A stretch of 64,000 nt of DNA, taken from Betaproteobacteria bacterium. GTDB lineage: Bacteria > Pseudomonadota > Gammaproteobacteria > Burkholderiales > Rhodocyclaceae. Every line of letters begins with the position of its first letter. Within the stretch, counting starts at the first letter, position 1. Shown in pieces: positions 28,458 through 38,463 of the stretch. A program made the position numbers and the translations under genes. Location of the stretch: assembly GCA_009782565.1 (NCBI GenBank), contig WRIU01000006.1, positions 1-64,000 on the forward strand, written 5' to 3'. The notes under the pieces are model-generated. The model had not been told where the DNA came from and made no database searches. It saw only the letters and a program-made list of their open reading frames with translations.

Positions 28458-29168
28458 ATGACCCTTTCCACCCATCGTGCCATCATCCTCGCTACGCTCA
28501 TGTTGAGCGCGTTCGTGCTATCTGCCGCGTTCACTCCGACTAGGAGCGCTATAGCAGAGGCTAATCAATTTCAACTCGAAGCCATCATTCCCCAGCAGTT
28601 CGGTGACTGGCAGATGGATAAACGAATCGCTCAAGCTGTTATCAACCCACAGGTGCAAACATCCCTGAGTCACATTTACTCACAAATCCTATCGCGTACC
28701 TACATCAACAGCGATGGTCGTCGCATTATGCTGTCACTGGCATATGGCGAAGATCAGACAAGTGACAGTAGGATTCATAGACCAGAGGTTTGCTATCCGT
28801 CTCAAGGATTTCAAATAATCTACAAACGGAAAGATACCGTTTTCACTGGTTCAGCGGAGCTTCCGGTCATGCGAGTTATGACACAACTAGGAAATCGTCA
28901 TGAACCAGTAACCTACTGGATACGAGTAGGAGATTCGCTGGTTCGGGGAGCAATCGAGCAGACTGTCGCCCGAGTCAGTTACGGGCTCAGGGGACATATT
29001 CCGGACGGCATCCTTTTTCGCATTTCCGAAATCAATGCAGATGCCCAAGATTCAATTGTTCTTCAAGATCAATTTATTCGTGCGCTGTTGTCTTCACTGA
29101 CACCACTTGCTCGCAAGGTCTTAACTGGCTCGGTCGAACCACATACAGATGGAGTCATGGCGGAATGA
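28458..29168 (+). CDS. epsI: EpsI family exosortase-associated protein
   Basis: An EpsI-domain protein, found beside or fused to exosortases. It has an N-terminal membrane segment (HRAIILATLMLSAFVLSAA) followed by the extracytoplasmic EpsI domain with FGDWQMD, RRIMLSLAYGEDQ and the conserved HRPEVCYPSQGF. The ATG at 28458 puts the hydrophobic segment at the N-terminus; the open frame reaches back to 28293 across the promoter region, which is unlikely. The molecular role of EpsI is unclear, though it is tied to EPS export and processing. The partner exosortase lies 8.4 kb downstream in the same direction, an unusually wide separation. Confidence 0.85.
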   Translation: MTLSTHRAIILATLMLSAFVLSAAFTPTRSAIAEANQFQLEAIIPQQFGDWQMDKRIAQAVINPQVQTSLSHIYSQILSRTYINSDGRRIMLSLAYGEDQTSDSRIHRPEVCYPSQGFQIIYKRKDTVFTGSAELPVMRVMTQLGNRHEPVTYWIRVGDSLVRGAIEQTVARVSYGLRGHIPDGILFRISEINADAQDSIVLQDQFIRALLSSLTPLARKVLTGSVEPHTDGVMAE

Positions 29169-29251
29169 GTAAAAAATTACACATATATCTTATAAACAAA
29201 CTCAAAAAAAACCTTATCACTAGCACATTGACACGCTCATAAACAATTGCC

Positions 29252-30523
29252 ATGAACATAAAATATACAGAATTTTTAACGAAAATCAGTGTTATAACAT
29301 TAATTATTTCTTCGCTGCTTCTACCTTCTGGCAACCTTGCAGGAATCCCTGTAAAACATGCTGCATATATATTTTGCGTTACAGCACTTTTAGCTCACTG
29401 GCTTAAAGGTGCAAAAATAAGCGGAAGAATTCTTTTATTATTTATGGCAACTTTACTATTTTGTTTCTTTTATTTGCTTGTAGCAACACTACGATCAGCG
29501 GTTCACTTTTACTACGCATTTACTGAGGGAATGACCTTTCTTGTTACCCTGACTATTTCTCTGCTTATATTAATGGCCAATTCATGTAAAGCAATTAAAA
29601 ATGAAGAGGTTATTCTAGCCGCATTTTATGGGATATTCGCCTTCTCAATAATGAAAACCACAATAGTGGTGCTAGCGGCATTAAATATAGTGCCGCTTGA
29701 AAATCTATTGGCTTTTATAGAAAAATATATGAGATTTCAACCTATTGCTGATGAAATACCAGGAGGGCTCCATAGAATAACTCTTGGTCTTGGCGATTTT
29801 GTAGCTGTTCTTTTTTTATTTCTGGTTCCCACGTATCCACAATTATTTTTACGAGTGCCTATCCCTTTTCGTGCCATATTCATGATAATGGGTATATTCG
29901 TTCTTATTTCCTCATTTTCTCGGTATAAATTCGGTTTTATTGCAATGCTTTGGGCTTATAGCTTCTTGTTTAAGTTCTCGTTTAAGCAACGCTTAATTAC
30001 CTGTTTTATAATTGCCGTTGTTTTACTTTCTTCACTCCCCTGGCTCATAGAAGTATATGAATATAGGTTTAGCTCTGTAAGAGCAGAATATAGTGACTCT
30101 CTTCGCTTTGAACAAATCCCGCCCTTGATCGCCGCTTGGGAGAATTTACCACTCATAGGAGGCGGACTTGGTTACTACGCCAAAGATTACACCCGAAGCA
30201 ATGTCCTTTTATATGCCTATGAAGTTCAATGGGTAAGTTTCTTAGCAAAATTTGGCATACTCGGCATTTCATTTTTGGGTTTTCTTGTATTTCTGCTTTT
30301 TTATAAAATTCTATCTGGAAGAAGATCACTAGATCATTATGCTTTAGCCTTTGCTCTTCTATGTTTTATTTTGAGTGGCTTCACAAACCCAATACTTCTT
30401 AATTCTACAGCTGCTGTTTTTTATATACTTCCTCTGATAATCGCTTCAGCACTGCGTGAAACTAGCTCGAGCCCATTCCCTACGAGTAAACTCTCACTTG
30501 GCGACTCTCGAATTAATCAGTAG
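29252..30523 (+). CDS. Polytopic O-antigen polymerase/ligase-like membrane protein
   Basis: A 423-residue protein with about ten hydrophobic helices and a larger loop in the C-terminal half (EYRFSSVRAEYSDSLRFEQ, then LIGGGLGYY), the layout of Wzy polymerases and WaaL-type ligases. Wzy sequences are too divergent for a precise call. The DNA is markedly A/T-rich compared with the rfb genes, supporting transfer. It probably polymerises the repeat unit of the EPS built by the downstream glycosyltransferases. Confidence 0.75.
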   Translation: MNIKYTEFLTKISVITLIISSLLLPSGNLAGIPVKHAAYIFCVTALLAHWLKGAKISGRILLLFMATLLFCFFYLLVATLRSAVHFYYAFTEGMTFLVTLTISLLILMANSCKAIKNEEVILAAFYGIFAFSIMKTTIVVLAALNIVPLENLLAFIEKYMRFQPIADEIPGGLHRITLGLGDFVAVLFLFLVPTYPQLFLRVPIPFRAIFMIMGIFVLISSFSRYKFGFIAMLWAYSFLFKFSFKQRLITCFIIAVVLLSSLPWLIEVYEYRFSSVRAEYSDSLRFEQIPPLIAAWENLPLIGGGLGYYAKDYTRSNVLLYAYEVQWVSFLAKFGILGISFLGFLVFLLFYKILSGRRSLDHYALAFALLCFILSGFTNPILLNSTAAVFYILPLIIASALRETSSSPFPTSKLSLGDSRINQ

Positions 30524-30535
30524 TCTGATTTTGAT

Positions 30536-30722
30536 ATGAAAGAAGCCAAACTCACGCACAAAAAAATCTTCCTGTCTAAGATGGAACGAGTGTTGCACTG
30601 GTCTCGCCTAGAAGCATTAGTCGAGTTGCACTACTTCGTCAAAGAAACAAAAGGAAGTCGCTCTACGACGTCCTTGCCGATGATGTGCGGATTCAATTTC
30701 TGCAACACTGGTTCAGCACAAT
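30536..30722 (+). pseudogene. IS5-family transposase N-terminal remnant, frameshifted
   Basis: The first frame reads KLTHKKIFLSKMERVLHW then SRLEALVELHY, closely resembling the N-terminus of IS5-group transposases (FL.xM.xVxPWxxLxALIExxY). After about KGSRS the homology moves to another frame, reading RIQFLQHWF, the usual LRIxFLQxWF block, and then stops. No DDE catalytic part and no terminal repeats were found. This is a decayed insertion between the polymerase and glycosyltransferase genes. Confidence 0.7.
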
Positions 30723-30758
30723 TTGAAACTTGTTTGTCCTCGTACAAGGAAGCTATGC

Positions 30759-31736
30759 ATGCTTTGCAAGATCATTTTGGTAAACTGGAAAAGAGCGGCT
30801 GATACCTGTGCCTGTATCACCAGCCTCGAACGAACCATTGGCATCAAGTGGTTCGCAGTGATATGTGAAAACGGATCACCAGATGGCTCGGCTACACAGC
30901 TCCAAGATTTTCTTGCAAAAAAGTATACTGAACGTATTCGCTCACCCATAGTTCCGCAGGTTTTTGACTATTATGCTGAAAATGCTTTTGCCCCACATAT
31001 TACGCTCGTGCTGAGTCCAACCAATCTTGGGTTCGCTAAAGGTAACAATCTTGCCTACCACTATGCACACGCAGACCTGAAGGCAGAATTTGTATGGTTT
31101 CTTAATAACGACACAGAGGTTGAACCAGATACGTTATCTCGAATGATCGAGCGGATGAAGCAAGACCCAACTATTGGTATCTGCGGGAGTACCATTGTTT
31201 ATGCACACGACAGAAAAACCATACAGGCTCTTGGTGGAGCCGCTTATTACCCTTGGTCTGGCATCATACGCGAAATTGGACAAGGAAAAACTTGGCCATG
31301 TACTGTGAACGTTAGCGAAATAGAGGCTCGCATGCACTACGTATCAGGTGCCTCAATGCTAGTAACGAATGAGTTTATTAACCGAGTAGGATTGATGGCA
31401 GAGGATTATTTTCTCTACTATGAGGAAATCGATTGGGCTGAACGAGCCCGCAAAGCAGGCTTTCGACTTGGATACGCATCACAGGCGGTAATTTTTCATA
31501 AAGAAGGAGCAGCACTCGGTTCAGGTAAAAGCACACACCGAAGCATGCTATCGGAGTATTATGGTATTTTAGGACGCTTAACCGTAACCCGCCGCTTTTT
31601 CCCTTGGGCTTTACCTAGCGTCTACCTGTTTTCCTTGCTCCAGATTCTTCGCCGCTATATGCAGGGATACCGAACACGTGCGCGTATGATGGCCGAGGTA
31701 TTACTGGGACTTCGGCGCACCCCCCCGGAGGAGTAA
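30759..31736 (+). CDS. Glycosyltransferase family 2
   Basis: A 325-residue GT-A fold glycosyltransferase of the rhamnosyltransferase-like GT2 type. It starts KIILVNWKRAADT, contains the donor/metal-binding FVWFLNNDTEVEPD and the later FLYYEEIDWAERARKAG with the catalytic-base region. The ATG at 30759 is preceded by AAGGAAG; the open frame runs back into the IS remnant. It probably adds a sugar, possibly rhamnose, to the EPS repeat. Its stop overlaps the start of the hydrolase-like gene (TAATG). Confidence 0.88.
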   Translation: MLCKIILVNWKRAADTCACITSLERTIGIKWFAVICENGSPDGSATQLQDFLAKKYTERIRSPIVPQVFDYYAENAFAPHITLVLSPTNLGFAKGNNLAYHYAHADLKAEFVWFLNNDTEVEPDTLSRMIERMKQDPTIGICGSTIVYAHDRKTIQALGGAAYYPWSGIIREIGQGKTWPCTVNVSEIEARMHYVSGASMLVTNEFINRVGLMAEDYFLYYEEIDWAERARKAGFRLGYASQAVIFHKEGAALGSGKSTHRSMLSEYYGILGRLTVTRRFFPWALPSVYLFSLLQILRRYMQGYRTRARMMAEVLLGLRRTPPEE

Positions 31737-34528
31737 TGAAACTGCGTTTCTTCCTCGCCTTGTTTGGCTCTATCGTTTTAGCACAAGCCTCGCCACCCGC
31801 AATGGCGTTGCAATGCACAAGCAAGCCTATTGATCTCATCGTGAAGGCTCGTGCAGAACAGACTGTGGAATCGAACATACTTGACTGCACACTCGAAGGC
31901 GAAGCTGCTATTCATCTGACCGGAAAATTGGCTTCATCTTTGGTTCGAGCACGGGGTTATATTAAGATACGCTTCCTCAACCAGCAAGGAAAGCAACTTT
32001 GGACGTCTCGCCAAGGGCCTTGGCTCGGAACTTTTTCCGGCCTTGCTCTTGGCGAATCTATTATCGTCCCGCCAGGTGCCATGCGTGTCCATGTCGTAGC
32101 GCAAATCGAAAGTGTCAATAAAGAAACTGTAGGCAAGTGGTGTATCGCTGGCCTTACGATATCTCCAGGCATAGTTGTGACAGGGAAAGCGACGGAAGGC
32201 ACAGTGATCTCGACCGCTCAGACTGTCCGCTGGCGTTTTTCCACCGTACCGGCGGAAGCACGAGGAGAGTTTCACATAGAACTACGTGATCTGGCTAGAC
32301 GAATAAAGAAAACACGTACTATTGCAAAAACAGGAATACAAACCGAGATTGACTTAGGAATGCTGCCTGTCGGCTACTATCAAGTACTCGCTCAGTTCAC
32401 TCCAGAGTACGCTCACACAGGCATGTGGACAAGCGCACTGGTCGTATTGCCCAACGACGTATCGCCCAATGAACCCCGGTTCGGAATGGATGGCGCACTA
32501 AGTTGGTATCGCAGCGGCAAATTGGAAGCTGTAAAACAATCGGTAAAAATGATGCGTCAAGCCGGAATTGGCACTGTACGTGACCGCATGGCATGGAGCC
32601 AAATTCAACCTACGCGTGAACGTCTGGGCTGGGAGCCTTTCGAAGAAGTCGCCAAGACTGTCGCGCAGGCAGGAATGGAATTGGTACAGGTATTCCACGA
32701 TTCTCCAGTCTGGACACGTCCCGGCGGTCGCTCTCAAACAAACCAGCAAGTACCGATTGACAATACTGCTGTTTTTGAATTCGGGCAGGCTTTTGCAAAG
32801 GGGCTTGGCAAAACAGTTCGCAGCATTGAGTATTGGAATGAACAAAACAGTGGTTTTTTCAGGGGCTACCCATTTCAATATACTAATGGATTAAAGTCGT
32901 TCTACGCAGGAGTCAAGTCGATCGACCCGAACATTCGCGTCCTGATCGGTGCCGCAGCTGGACAACCAGGGCAGTTTTTTAGAGAAACCTACCAAAACAA
33001 TGCCGCAAATTTTTTCGATGTACGCAACCTTCATTACTATAGAGAAATCAATGAGCTAGACGACTTTCTTAACTCTCACACAGCATCAATGGAGCGTAAT
33101 GCCGGGGTTTCCGGGCGACCTGGCTGGATAACCGAGACAGGCTTTTCACTGCATAGAGACGCGCATGGTGACTGGGAAACAGCTGAACGCAAACAGGCGG
33201 AATACTTAGTCAAAACCTACGCAGCCGGCTTTGCTGCAGGCTATGAGCGGGTTTTTTTCTTTTTCTGGGGCGAATTAACAGAAGGTAACCTCCATACATG
33301 GGGCATCCTCCGCGAGGATTTCTCCCCTCGCCCAGCATATCTCACCCTGGCCCTTCTCACCCGGCATCTGGCTGGAGCCTCCACAATAGCATCCGAACGT
33401 CATGGTACAGGACGTACCGTTTACTTTCGCAGAAGTGATGGTAGCTTGGTTGCGGTAACCTGGGGCGGCGGTGCACTGATCAACCGTTTTGGCTCCAAAG
33501 TAGAAGTTCACGACATTTTCGGGCAACGGCTGGACGGTGCATCGATAGAAATCAACAACTCAATTCCGCTCCTGCTTTCGCAAATTGACAAACTACCAGA
33601 ACAAGTCAAGCGAGTAAACTTTCCGAAACAAGCGCTACGCGGGCTACCACCATTGTGGCTTAATGCCAACATGCTAGTCGAAGGCAATAATACAGTATAT
33701 CTCTCTGGTGATAAAACTGCAGCAAGCGTTAGCGACGGGAAATCAGTAGAAATCACCGGACGCGCTTACCTGACCAACTCAGGTGCTGAAAAGTTGACCA
33801 TTGGCTGCATCCCCGGGCCGGGACTTGTACTGCTTTCTCCGGCGCAATACACGATTGAACACCCCAGGCCAGATGGTGAGACGTTTACGTGCCGTTTTCA
33901 GGCCAACCTGATGGCAGTAGGTAAAAGCTACGCGATGGCTCAAGTTAAAAGTGAAAGTGGCAATGACATCGTGCGGATTGCGTTGACCCCGGACATAACC
34001 TCCACCAAAGCGACGAACATAACAACCCATCCGCTAATGCCAAACAGCGCGTGTCCACGCTGGATACCAAAACACTCCAAAAATATTGACTTAACGATTG
34101 AACGAGCACACAGCACGCCAGAAACGTGTTCTGTAACCATAACAAGCCGCATCAGTCAATCTGGAAATTCGTGGGTTTTCCCCGCAATGCAGCTTCCGGC
34201 GAGCGGACTCGATGCCATGATCGGAGTACGCCTGCAAATAGCCAGAACACCTGGATGGTCTTTCCCTCCAACCCTTCTGCGGCTCCAGCTGATTGAAAAA
34301 ACAGGAGGGATATGGGTCGTCGACCTACAGAATGAGAGTGGAGGCAAGGTATACTCCGGGCTGTTTATCCTTGCAAGCCAAGCCTCTTGGGCACGCGACA
34401 ACAATGGCCGACTGGATCTCGGCGATGTTCAGCAAATCCTAGTCGGTTGGGGCGGACATAACGGTGTCGTGGGTCAACGGTATGGCTTCACGATCGAAGC
34501 AATAGATACACTTCTGACATCACAATGA
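31736..34528 (+). CDS. Secreted GH39-like glycoside hydrolase in EPS cluster
   Basis: A 930-residue protein with a signal peptide (residues 1-24, FFLALFGSIVLAQASPPAMA). The central TIM-barrel (about 240-560) begins GTVRDRMAWSQIQP and has the likely acid/base glutamate in IEYWNEQNSGFF and the nucleophile in WITETGFSLH, the clan GH-A pattern seen in GH39 enzymes such as PslG. N-terminal and C-terminal beta-rich regions may bind carbohydrate. It sits in a tightly overlapping EPS operon, so a role in trimming or releasing the polymer in the periplasm is plausible. The substrate is unknown. Confidence 0.78.
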   Translation: MKLRFFLALFGSIVLAQASPPAMALQCTSKPIDLIVKARAEQTVESNILDCTLEGEAAIHLTGKLASSLVRARGYIKIRFLNQQGKQLWTSRQGPWLGTFSGLALGESIIVPPGAMRVHVVAQIESVNKETVGKWCIAGLTISPGIVVTGKATEGTVISTAQTVRWRFSTVPAEARGEFHIELRDLARRIKKTRTIAKTGIQTEIDLGMLPVGYYQVLAQFTPEYAHTGMWTSALVVLPNDVSPNEPRFGMDGALSWYRSGKLEAVKQSVKMMRQAGIGTVRDRMAWSQIQPTRERLGWEPFEEVAKTVAQAGMELVQVFHDSPVWTRPGGRSQTNQQVPIDNTAVFEFGQAFAKGLGKTVRSIEYWNEQNSGFFRGYPFQYTNGLKSFYAGVKSIDPNIRVLIGAAAGQPGQFFRETYQNNAANFFDVRNLHYYREINELDDFLNSHTASMERNAGVSGRPGWITETGFSLHRDAHGDWETAERKQAEYLVKTYAAGFAAGYERVFFFFWGELTEGNLHTWGILREDFSPRPAYLTLALLTRHLAGASTIASERHGTGRTVYFRRSDGSLVAVTWGGGALINRFGSKVEVHDIFGQRLDGASIEINNSIPLLLSQIDKLPEQVKRVNFPKQALRGLPPLWLNANMLVEGNNTVYLSGDKTAASVSDGKSVEITGRAYLTNSGAEKLTIGCIPGPGLVLLSPAQYTIEHPRPDGETFTCRFQANLMAVGKSYAMAQVKSESGNDIVRIALTPDITSTKATNITTHPLMPNSACPRWIPKHSKNIDLTIERAHSTPETCSVTITSRISQSGNSWVFPAMQLPASGLDAMIGVRLQIARTPGWSFPPTLLRLQLIEKTGGIWVVDLQNESGGKVYSGLFILASQASWARDNNGRLDLGDVQQILVGWGGHNGVVGQRYGFTIEAIDTLLTSQ

Positions 34529-35622
34529 AACTGATTTGCAATCTTTCCATGCTCGGCCCTCAGCCTACGGGTTTAGGCACGTACTCGGAGAACTGCGTCA
34601 CAGGCTTGGCCGAGCGATTCGATCTCGATTTCGTCGCGGGAAACGGGAGGCTACCTCGTGGCAATGTGCTGACCAAGGCACCTGAATCGGTTGCCATTGA
34701 CAAAGGAAGATTCGTTGGTATGCGACGCTACCTGTGGGCACGTTCGCTGCGTTTCGACCCTGATAGGTTAGTGTACTCACCAACGCATCACGGATTACCC
34801 AATCAGCCCGGGCAAATCATTACTGTGCACGATCTCATTCACCTGCACTTTCCCAGCCAGCATCCACAAGTCTATATCTACTTTCGTTTTCTGCTCCCGC
34901 GCCTCATGAAGAAATGTCGTGCAGTTTTCACTGTTTCCGAAACAACCCGTCAGGACATCTTTAGATCATATGGCTACCCTCTGGAACAGATATTCGTCAT
35001 ACCCAATGGGGTCGACACCGGTGCCTTTAGTCCGAATCCCTCTCTACGCGCCAACGGCGATCCCTACCTGCTGATTGTTGGTGGGCGCCATCCACACAAG
35101 AATGTGGCTGAAGTGCTCGACATGTCGCAACACTGGAAAAAGAACTATCGACTGATCATTGCTTCCTGCAACCAAGGTGCATACCGACGATTGCTGGAGC
35201 GGAAAGTACACGATTTTGGTCTATCCGATCAGGTCGAGTTTAAGGATTATCTCACGCATGACGAATTGCTGCGCCTCTATCAGGGAGCAGCCGCCCTGCT
35301 GTTCCCTTCGCTCATTGAGGGGTTTGGTATTCCGCCGCTCGAAGCGCTTGCATGTAGAACACCGGTAATTGCTTCTGATATCTCAGTGCTTAGAGAAGTA
35401 TTGGGCAATGCCGCCCAATTTGTAGGACTAGGTAGCCATCAAAGCTGGGCTGAAGCCATTGATTCGATCACATCCCCTTCCATTGTTGAAAACCACCTGA
35501 TTGAGGGACAAAAGCTATTATCGAAGTTTACCTGGAAAAATGCAGTAAATGCTCTTGAACGAGCATTACTCAGTATCGAACCTCGTCTTGAAAACACGCG
35601 GCGAAACCCCGAAACCTACTGA
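34525..35622 (+). CDS. Glycosyltransferase family 4
   Basis: A 365-residue GT-B retaining glycosyltransferase. It has IPNGVDTGAFSPNP in the linker, LLIVGGRHPHKNV starting the C-terminal Rossmann domain, and the EGFGIPPLEAL (E-x7-E) donor site. It overlaps the previous gene by 4 bp (ATGA). A mannosyltransferase-like role using manC-derived GDP-mannose is plausible but not proven. Confidence 0.9.
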   Translation: MKLICNLSMLGPQPTGLGTYSENCVTGLAERFDLDFVAGNGRLPRGNVLTKAPESVAIDKGRFVGMRRYLWARSLRFDPDRLVYSPTHHGLPNQPGQIITVHDLIHLHFPSQHPQVYIYFRFLLPRLMKKCRAVFTVSETTRQDIFRSYGYPLEQIFVIPNGVDTGAFSPNPSLRANGDPYLLIVGGRHPHKNVAEVLDMSQHWKKNYRLIIASCNQGAYRRLLERKVHDFGLSDQVEFKDYLTHDELLRLYQGAAALLFPSLIEGFGIPPLEALACRTPVIASDISVLREVLGNAAQFVGLGSHQSWAEAIDSITSPSIVENHLIEGQKLLSKFTWKNAVNALERALLSIEPRLENTRRNPETY

Positions 35623-35632
35623 CAAATCGAGC

Positions 35633-36562
35633 ATGAATATTAATAAACTCACAATAGGCATTGTTATTCCTACTTATAACGCAGGCTCCTTGTGGCAAAA
35701 AGTCATAGAAGCTTTACAGGCTCAACGTTCTGACTTCGATAAAATATTAATAATCGATTCAGGCAGCGTAGACGACACTATCACAATAGCTCGACGAGCG
35801 GGATTTGCTGTTGAACAAATACCTTCCTCTGAATTCAACCATGGAGCTACACGAAATCTTGGAGTACAAAAAATTGACTGTGATATCGTTGTTTTTCTTA
35901 CACAGGACGCGATACCTGTGGGCAAGGCCATTTCGTTGATAGCTAAGGCATTTGATAACGAACGCATAGCGATTGCTTACGGAAGGCAACTTCCGCACGA
36001 TGATGCTACTCCAATATCTCAGCACGCAAGGCTGTTTAATTATAAAAAAGAAAGATATATATATGAACTACATGACAAGAATAAGCACGGCATTAAGACA
36101 GCTTTTGCGTCCAATTCTTTTTCCGCTTACAGCAGAAAAACTTTTATTGAAATAGGAGGGTTCTGCAACAACATCATTTTTGCAGAAGACATGTACTTCA
36201 CTGCCAAAGCTCTTTTATCCGGGTATAAGGTATGCTACGCTGCAGAAGCAACATGTAAACATTCACATAATTATTCGCCAATTGAAGAATTCAGGCGCTA
36301 TTTCGATATAGGTGTTTTTCATAAAAACGAATCGTGGATCAGTAAAACGTTTGGCAAATTACAAGGAGAAGGAATTAAATATATTCTGTCGGAACTCTTT
36401 TTTTTATGGAAGCAAAGGAATATACTTTGGATTCCTGCCGCTTTCGTCAATAATTTTTTTCGGCTACTAGGCTATAATTTGGGGTTAAGCTACAAAAAAC
36501 TCCCTCAAAAACTTGCTGTTCGTTTCAGCAGCAATAAAACCTACTGGAGCAGGACACAATGA
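35633..36562 (+). CDS. Glycosyltransferase family 2, rhamnosyltransferase-like
   Basis: A 309-residue GT2 enzyme. It starts GIVIPTYNAGSLWQ, has the typical ILIIDSGSVDDT, FNHGATRNLG and DIVVFLTQDAIP blocks of rhamnosyltransferases, and a late FAEDMYFTAKALLSG. The ATG at 35633 is preferred; upstream codons overlap the preceding GT4 gene. The DNA is A/T-rich. It overlaps the next gene by 4 bp. Confidence 0.9.
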   Translation: MNINKLTIGIVIPTYNAGSLWQKVIEALQAQRSDFDKILIIDSGSVDDTITIARRAGFAVEQIPSSEFNHGATRNLGVQKIDCDIVVFLTQDAIPVGKAISLIAKAFDNERIAIAYGRQLPHDDATPISQHARLFNYKKERYIYELHDKNKHGIKTAFASNSFSAYSRKTFIEIGGFCNNIIFAEDMYFTAKALLSGYKVCYAAEATCKHSHNYSPIEEFRRYFDIGVFHKNESWISKTFGKLQGEGIKYILSELFFLWKQRNILWIPAAFVNNFFRLLGYNLGLSYKKLPQKLAVRFSSNKTYWSRTQ

Positions 36563-37524
36563 ACTACCTTATCTTTGGAGGCTCAGGCTTCATTGGGTCG
36601 CACCTTGTATCCTGCATCAAGGAGCAGGAGGCAACTGCAACTATTTATAATATTGACTTAGTCGAATCCGATCATAACAACCGGTCGGTTTTCATTCGCT
36701 GTGATGTACGAAATCCGATCGAGATAAATATACCCGCATCATCAGATGATGTTATTTTTAATCTGGCAGCAAGATATCGTTTCCCAGAGTATGCTGACTA
36801 TGATTTCTTTGAGACAAATCTCCAGGGAGCCAAAAATGTCTGTGCATTTGCAGAAAAGCATGGAATTCAAAAAATAGCATTTACAAGCTCCATTGCTATA
36901 TATGGAGCATCTGAAGAATTAAAAGAGGAGACAACCCTACCAACTCCCGACACTCCATATGGAATCTCAAAGCTAGTAGCTGAAAAAATTCACGAAACTT
37001 GGCAAGCGCATGATAGCAATCGAAAACTGCTGATTGTTCGTCCTGGAGCAGCATTTGGAAAAAATGAAAATGGGAATTTTACTCGCTTATACTGGGGAAT
37101 ACGCAGGCGAAGTTTTTTTTATGCTGGCCGCACAGACACTATAAAAGCATGTATTTACGCTAAGGATCTGGTACACCTCATGTTAACCATGATCGGAAAG
37201 CAGCAAGCCGGAACAGAACTATTCAACTGTGCATTTTCTCCCGCTTGCAGCATCAAACAAATAGTGGAAACCATAAAGAAAGTAACAGGCTTAAAACGAA
37301 AAATCATTAAAATTAATGCTTCACTACTGACCTTCGCAGCATCATTCATAAGTGTTTTAGGGGGAAATAAGCTTGGAATCCATCCGACAAGAGTTAAAAA
37401 AACAATGATTTCCACAAATATTTCATGCAAAAAGCTTAATCTAACGGATTATCGTTTCAAATATACCTTCGAAGAGGCTTTAGCGGATTGGTACAGTGAC
37501 AATAACAACCAATGTCTAAAGTAG
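36559..37524 (+). CDS. NAD-dependent epimerase/dehydratase (extended SDR)
   Basis: A 321-residue nucleotide-sugar-modifying enzyme. It shows the glycine motif GGSGFIGSHL at the N-terminus, NLAARYRFPEYADYDFF, the serine region AFTSSIAIYG and the YGISK catalytic pair. The exact sugar conversion cannot be read. The overlapping start (ATGA) with the GT2 gene and the A/T-rich DNA mark it as part of the imported EPS block. Confidence 0.88.
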   Translation: MNYLIFGGSGFIGSHLVSCIKEQEATATIYNIDLVESDHNNRSVFIRCDVRNPIEINIPASSDDVIFNLAARYRFPEYADYDFFETNLQGAKNVCAFAEKHGIQKIAFTSSIAIYGASEELKEETTLPTPDTPYGISKLVAEKIHETWQAHDSNRKLLIVRPGAAFGKNENGNFTRLYWGIRRRSFFYAGRTDTIKACIYAKDLVHLMLTMIGKQQAGTELFNCAFSPACSIKQIVETIKKVTGLKRKIIKINASLLTFAASFISVLGGNKLGIHPTRVKKTMISTNISCKKLNLTDYRFKYTFEEALADWYSDNNNQCLK

Positions 37525-37558
37525 CAAGAAAAATTCAGGCTTCACTAAGGACTGTGCA

Positions 37559-38452
37559 ATGACTACCCCTTCCCCTGCTAATCGCTCTTACATCGATACC
37601 AAGGCATTGAACTCCTGGCTTATTGTTCTCGTCGGGTTATGCTTCATGTATGTTCCAACCTTTATCGATCTATTCAGAGGCATCTGGCGTTCAGACGAAA
37701 ACGCCCATGGTCCTATCGTGTTCGCCATTTCGTTATGGCTGCTCTACCGTAAATGGCCAGAAATGCGTACTGCAGAGACCGAACAAAAGGGTTCGGTCTC
37801 TGCTTGGCTTATTCTGATCGTCGGCTTGCTGTTTTATATTGTAGGTCGTTCTCAGAATATCATTCTGCTTGAAGTTGGTTCCATCATTTTACTATTGCTC
37901 GCTAGTGTGCTAATTCTGTTTGGGACGCGCTCCGCCAAGATCGTCTGGTTCCCCCTATTTTTCATGCTGTTCATGATTCCACTGCCAGGCACTATCGTTG
38001 TAGCAGCCACGATGCCGATGAAAATCGCCGTCTCTTACGTGGCTGAGCAACTACTTTACGCAATAGGCTATCCAATTGCCCGAAATGGCGTCATTCTGCA
38101 GATTAGCCAATATCAGTTGCTCGTTGCCGACGCTTGTGCTGGGCTGCACACCCTGCTTACACTGGAATCTCTCGGATTGCTTTATCTTAATCTTGTACGA
38201 CATGAGTCATTCATTCGTAATTTCATTATGGTATTTTTGATCGTACCTATTTCTTTTACCGCCAATGTTATTCGCGTCATAGTGTTGACTCTGATCACTT
38301 ACTACTTCGGCGACGAGGCAGGGCAAGGCTTTTTACATGGATTTGCGGGCATGCTGTTATTTTTAAGTGCCCTTTTGCTGATCATCGGCACCGATGCGCT
38401 GGTTCGTACAGTGTTTGCCCGGAGAAATTCCACCGAGCAAATGTCCGGCTAA
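37559..38452 (+). CDS. xrtB: Exosortase B
   Basis: A 297-residue polytopic transpeptidase-like protein that processes C-terminal sorting signals (PEP-CTERM type) of exported proteins. The catalytic residues are visible: Cys193 (VADACAGLHT), Arg239 (TANVIRVIVL) and His260 (GFLHGFAG). Length and the single-domain form without fused EpsI fit the XrtB subfamily, with a separate epsI at the head of the cluster. No substrate with a PEP-type C-terminus was found in this window, so targets must lie elsewhere. Confidence 0.88.
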   Translation: MTTPSPANRSYIDTKALNSWLIVLVGLCFMYVPTFIDLFRGIWRSDENAHGPIVFAISLWLLYRKWPEMRTAETEQKGSVSAWLILIVGLLFYIVGRSQNIILLEVGSIILLLLASVLILFGTRSAKIVWFPLFFMLFMIPLPGTIVVAATMPMKIAVSYVAEQLLYAIGYPIARNGVILQISQYQLLVADACAGLHTLLTLESLGLLYLNLVRHESFIRNFIMVFLIVPISFTANVIRVIVLTLITYYFGDEAGQGFLHGFAGMLLFLSALLLIIGTDALVRTVFARRNSTEQMSG

Positions 38453-38463
38453 AGAACCCATCT

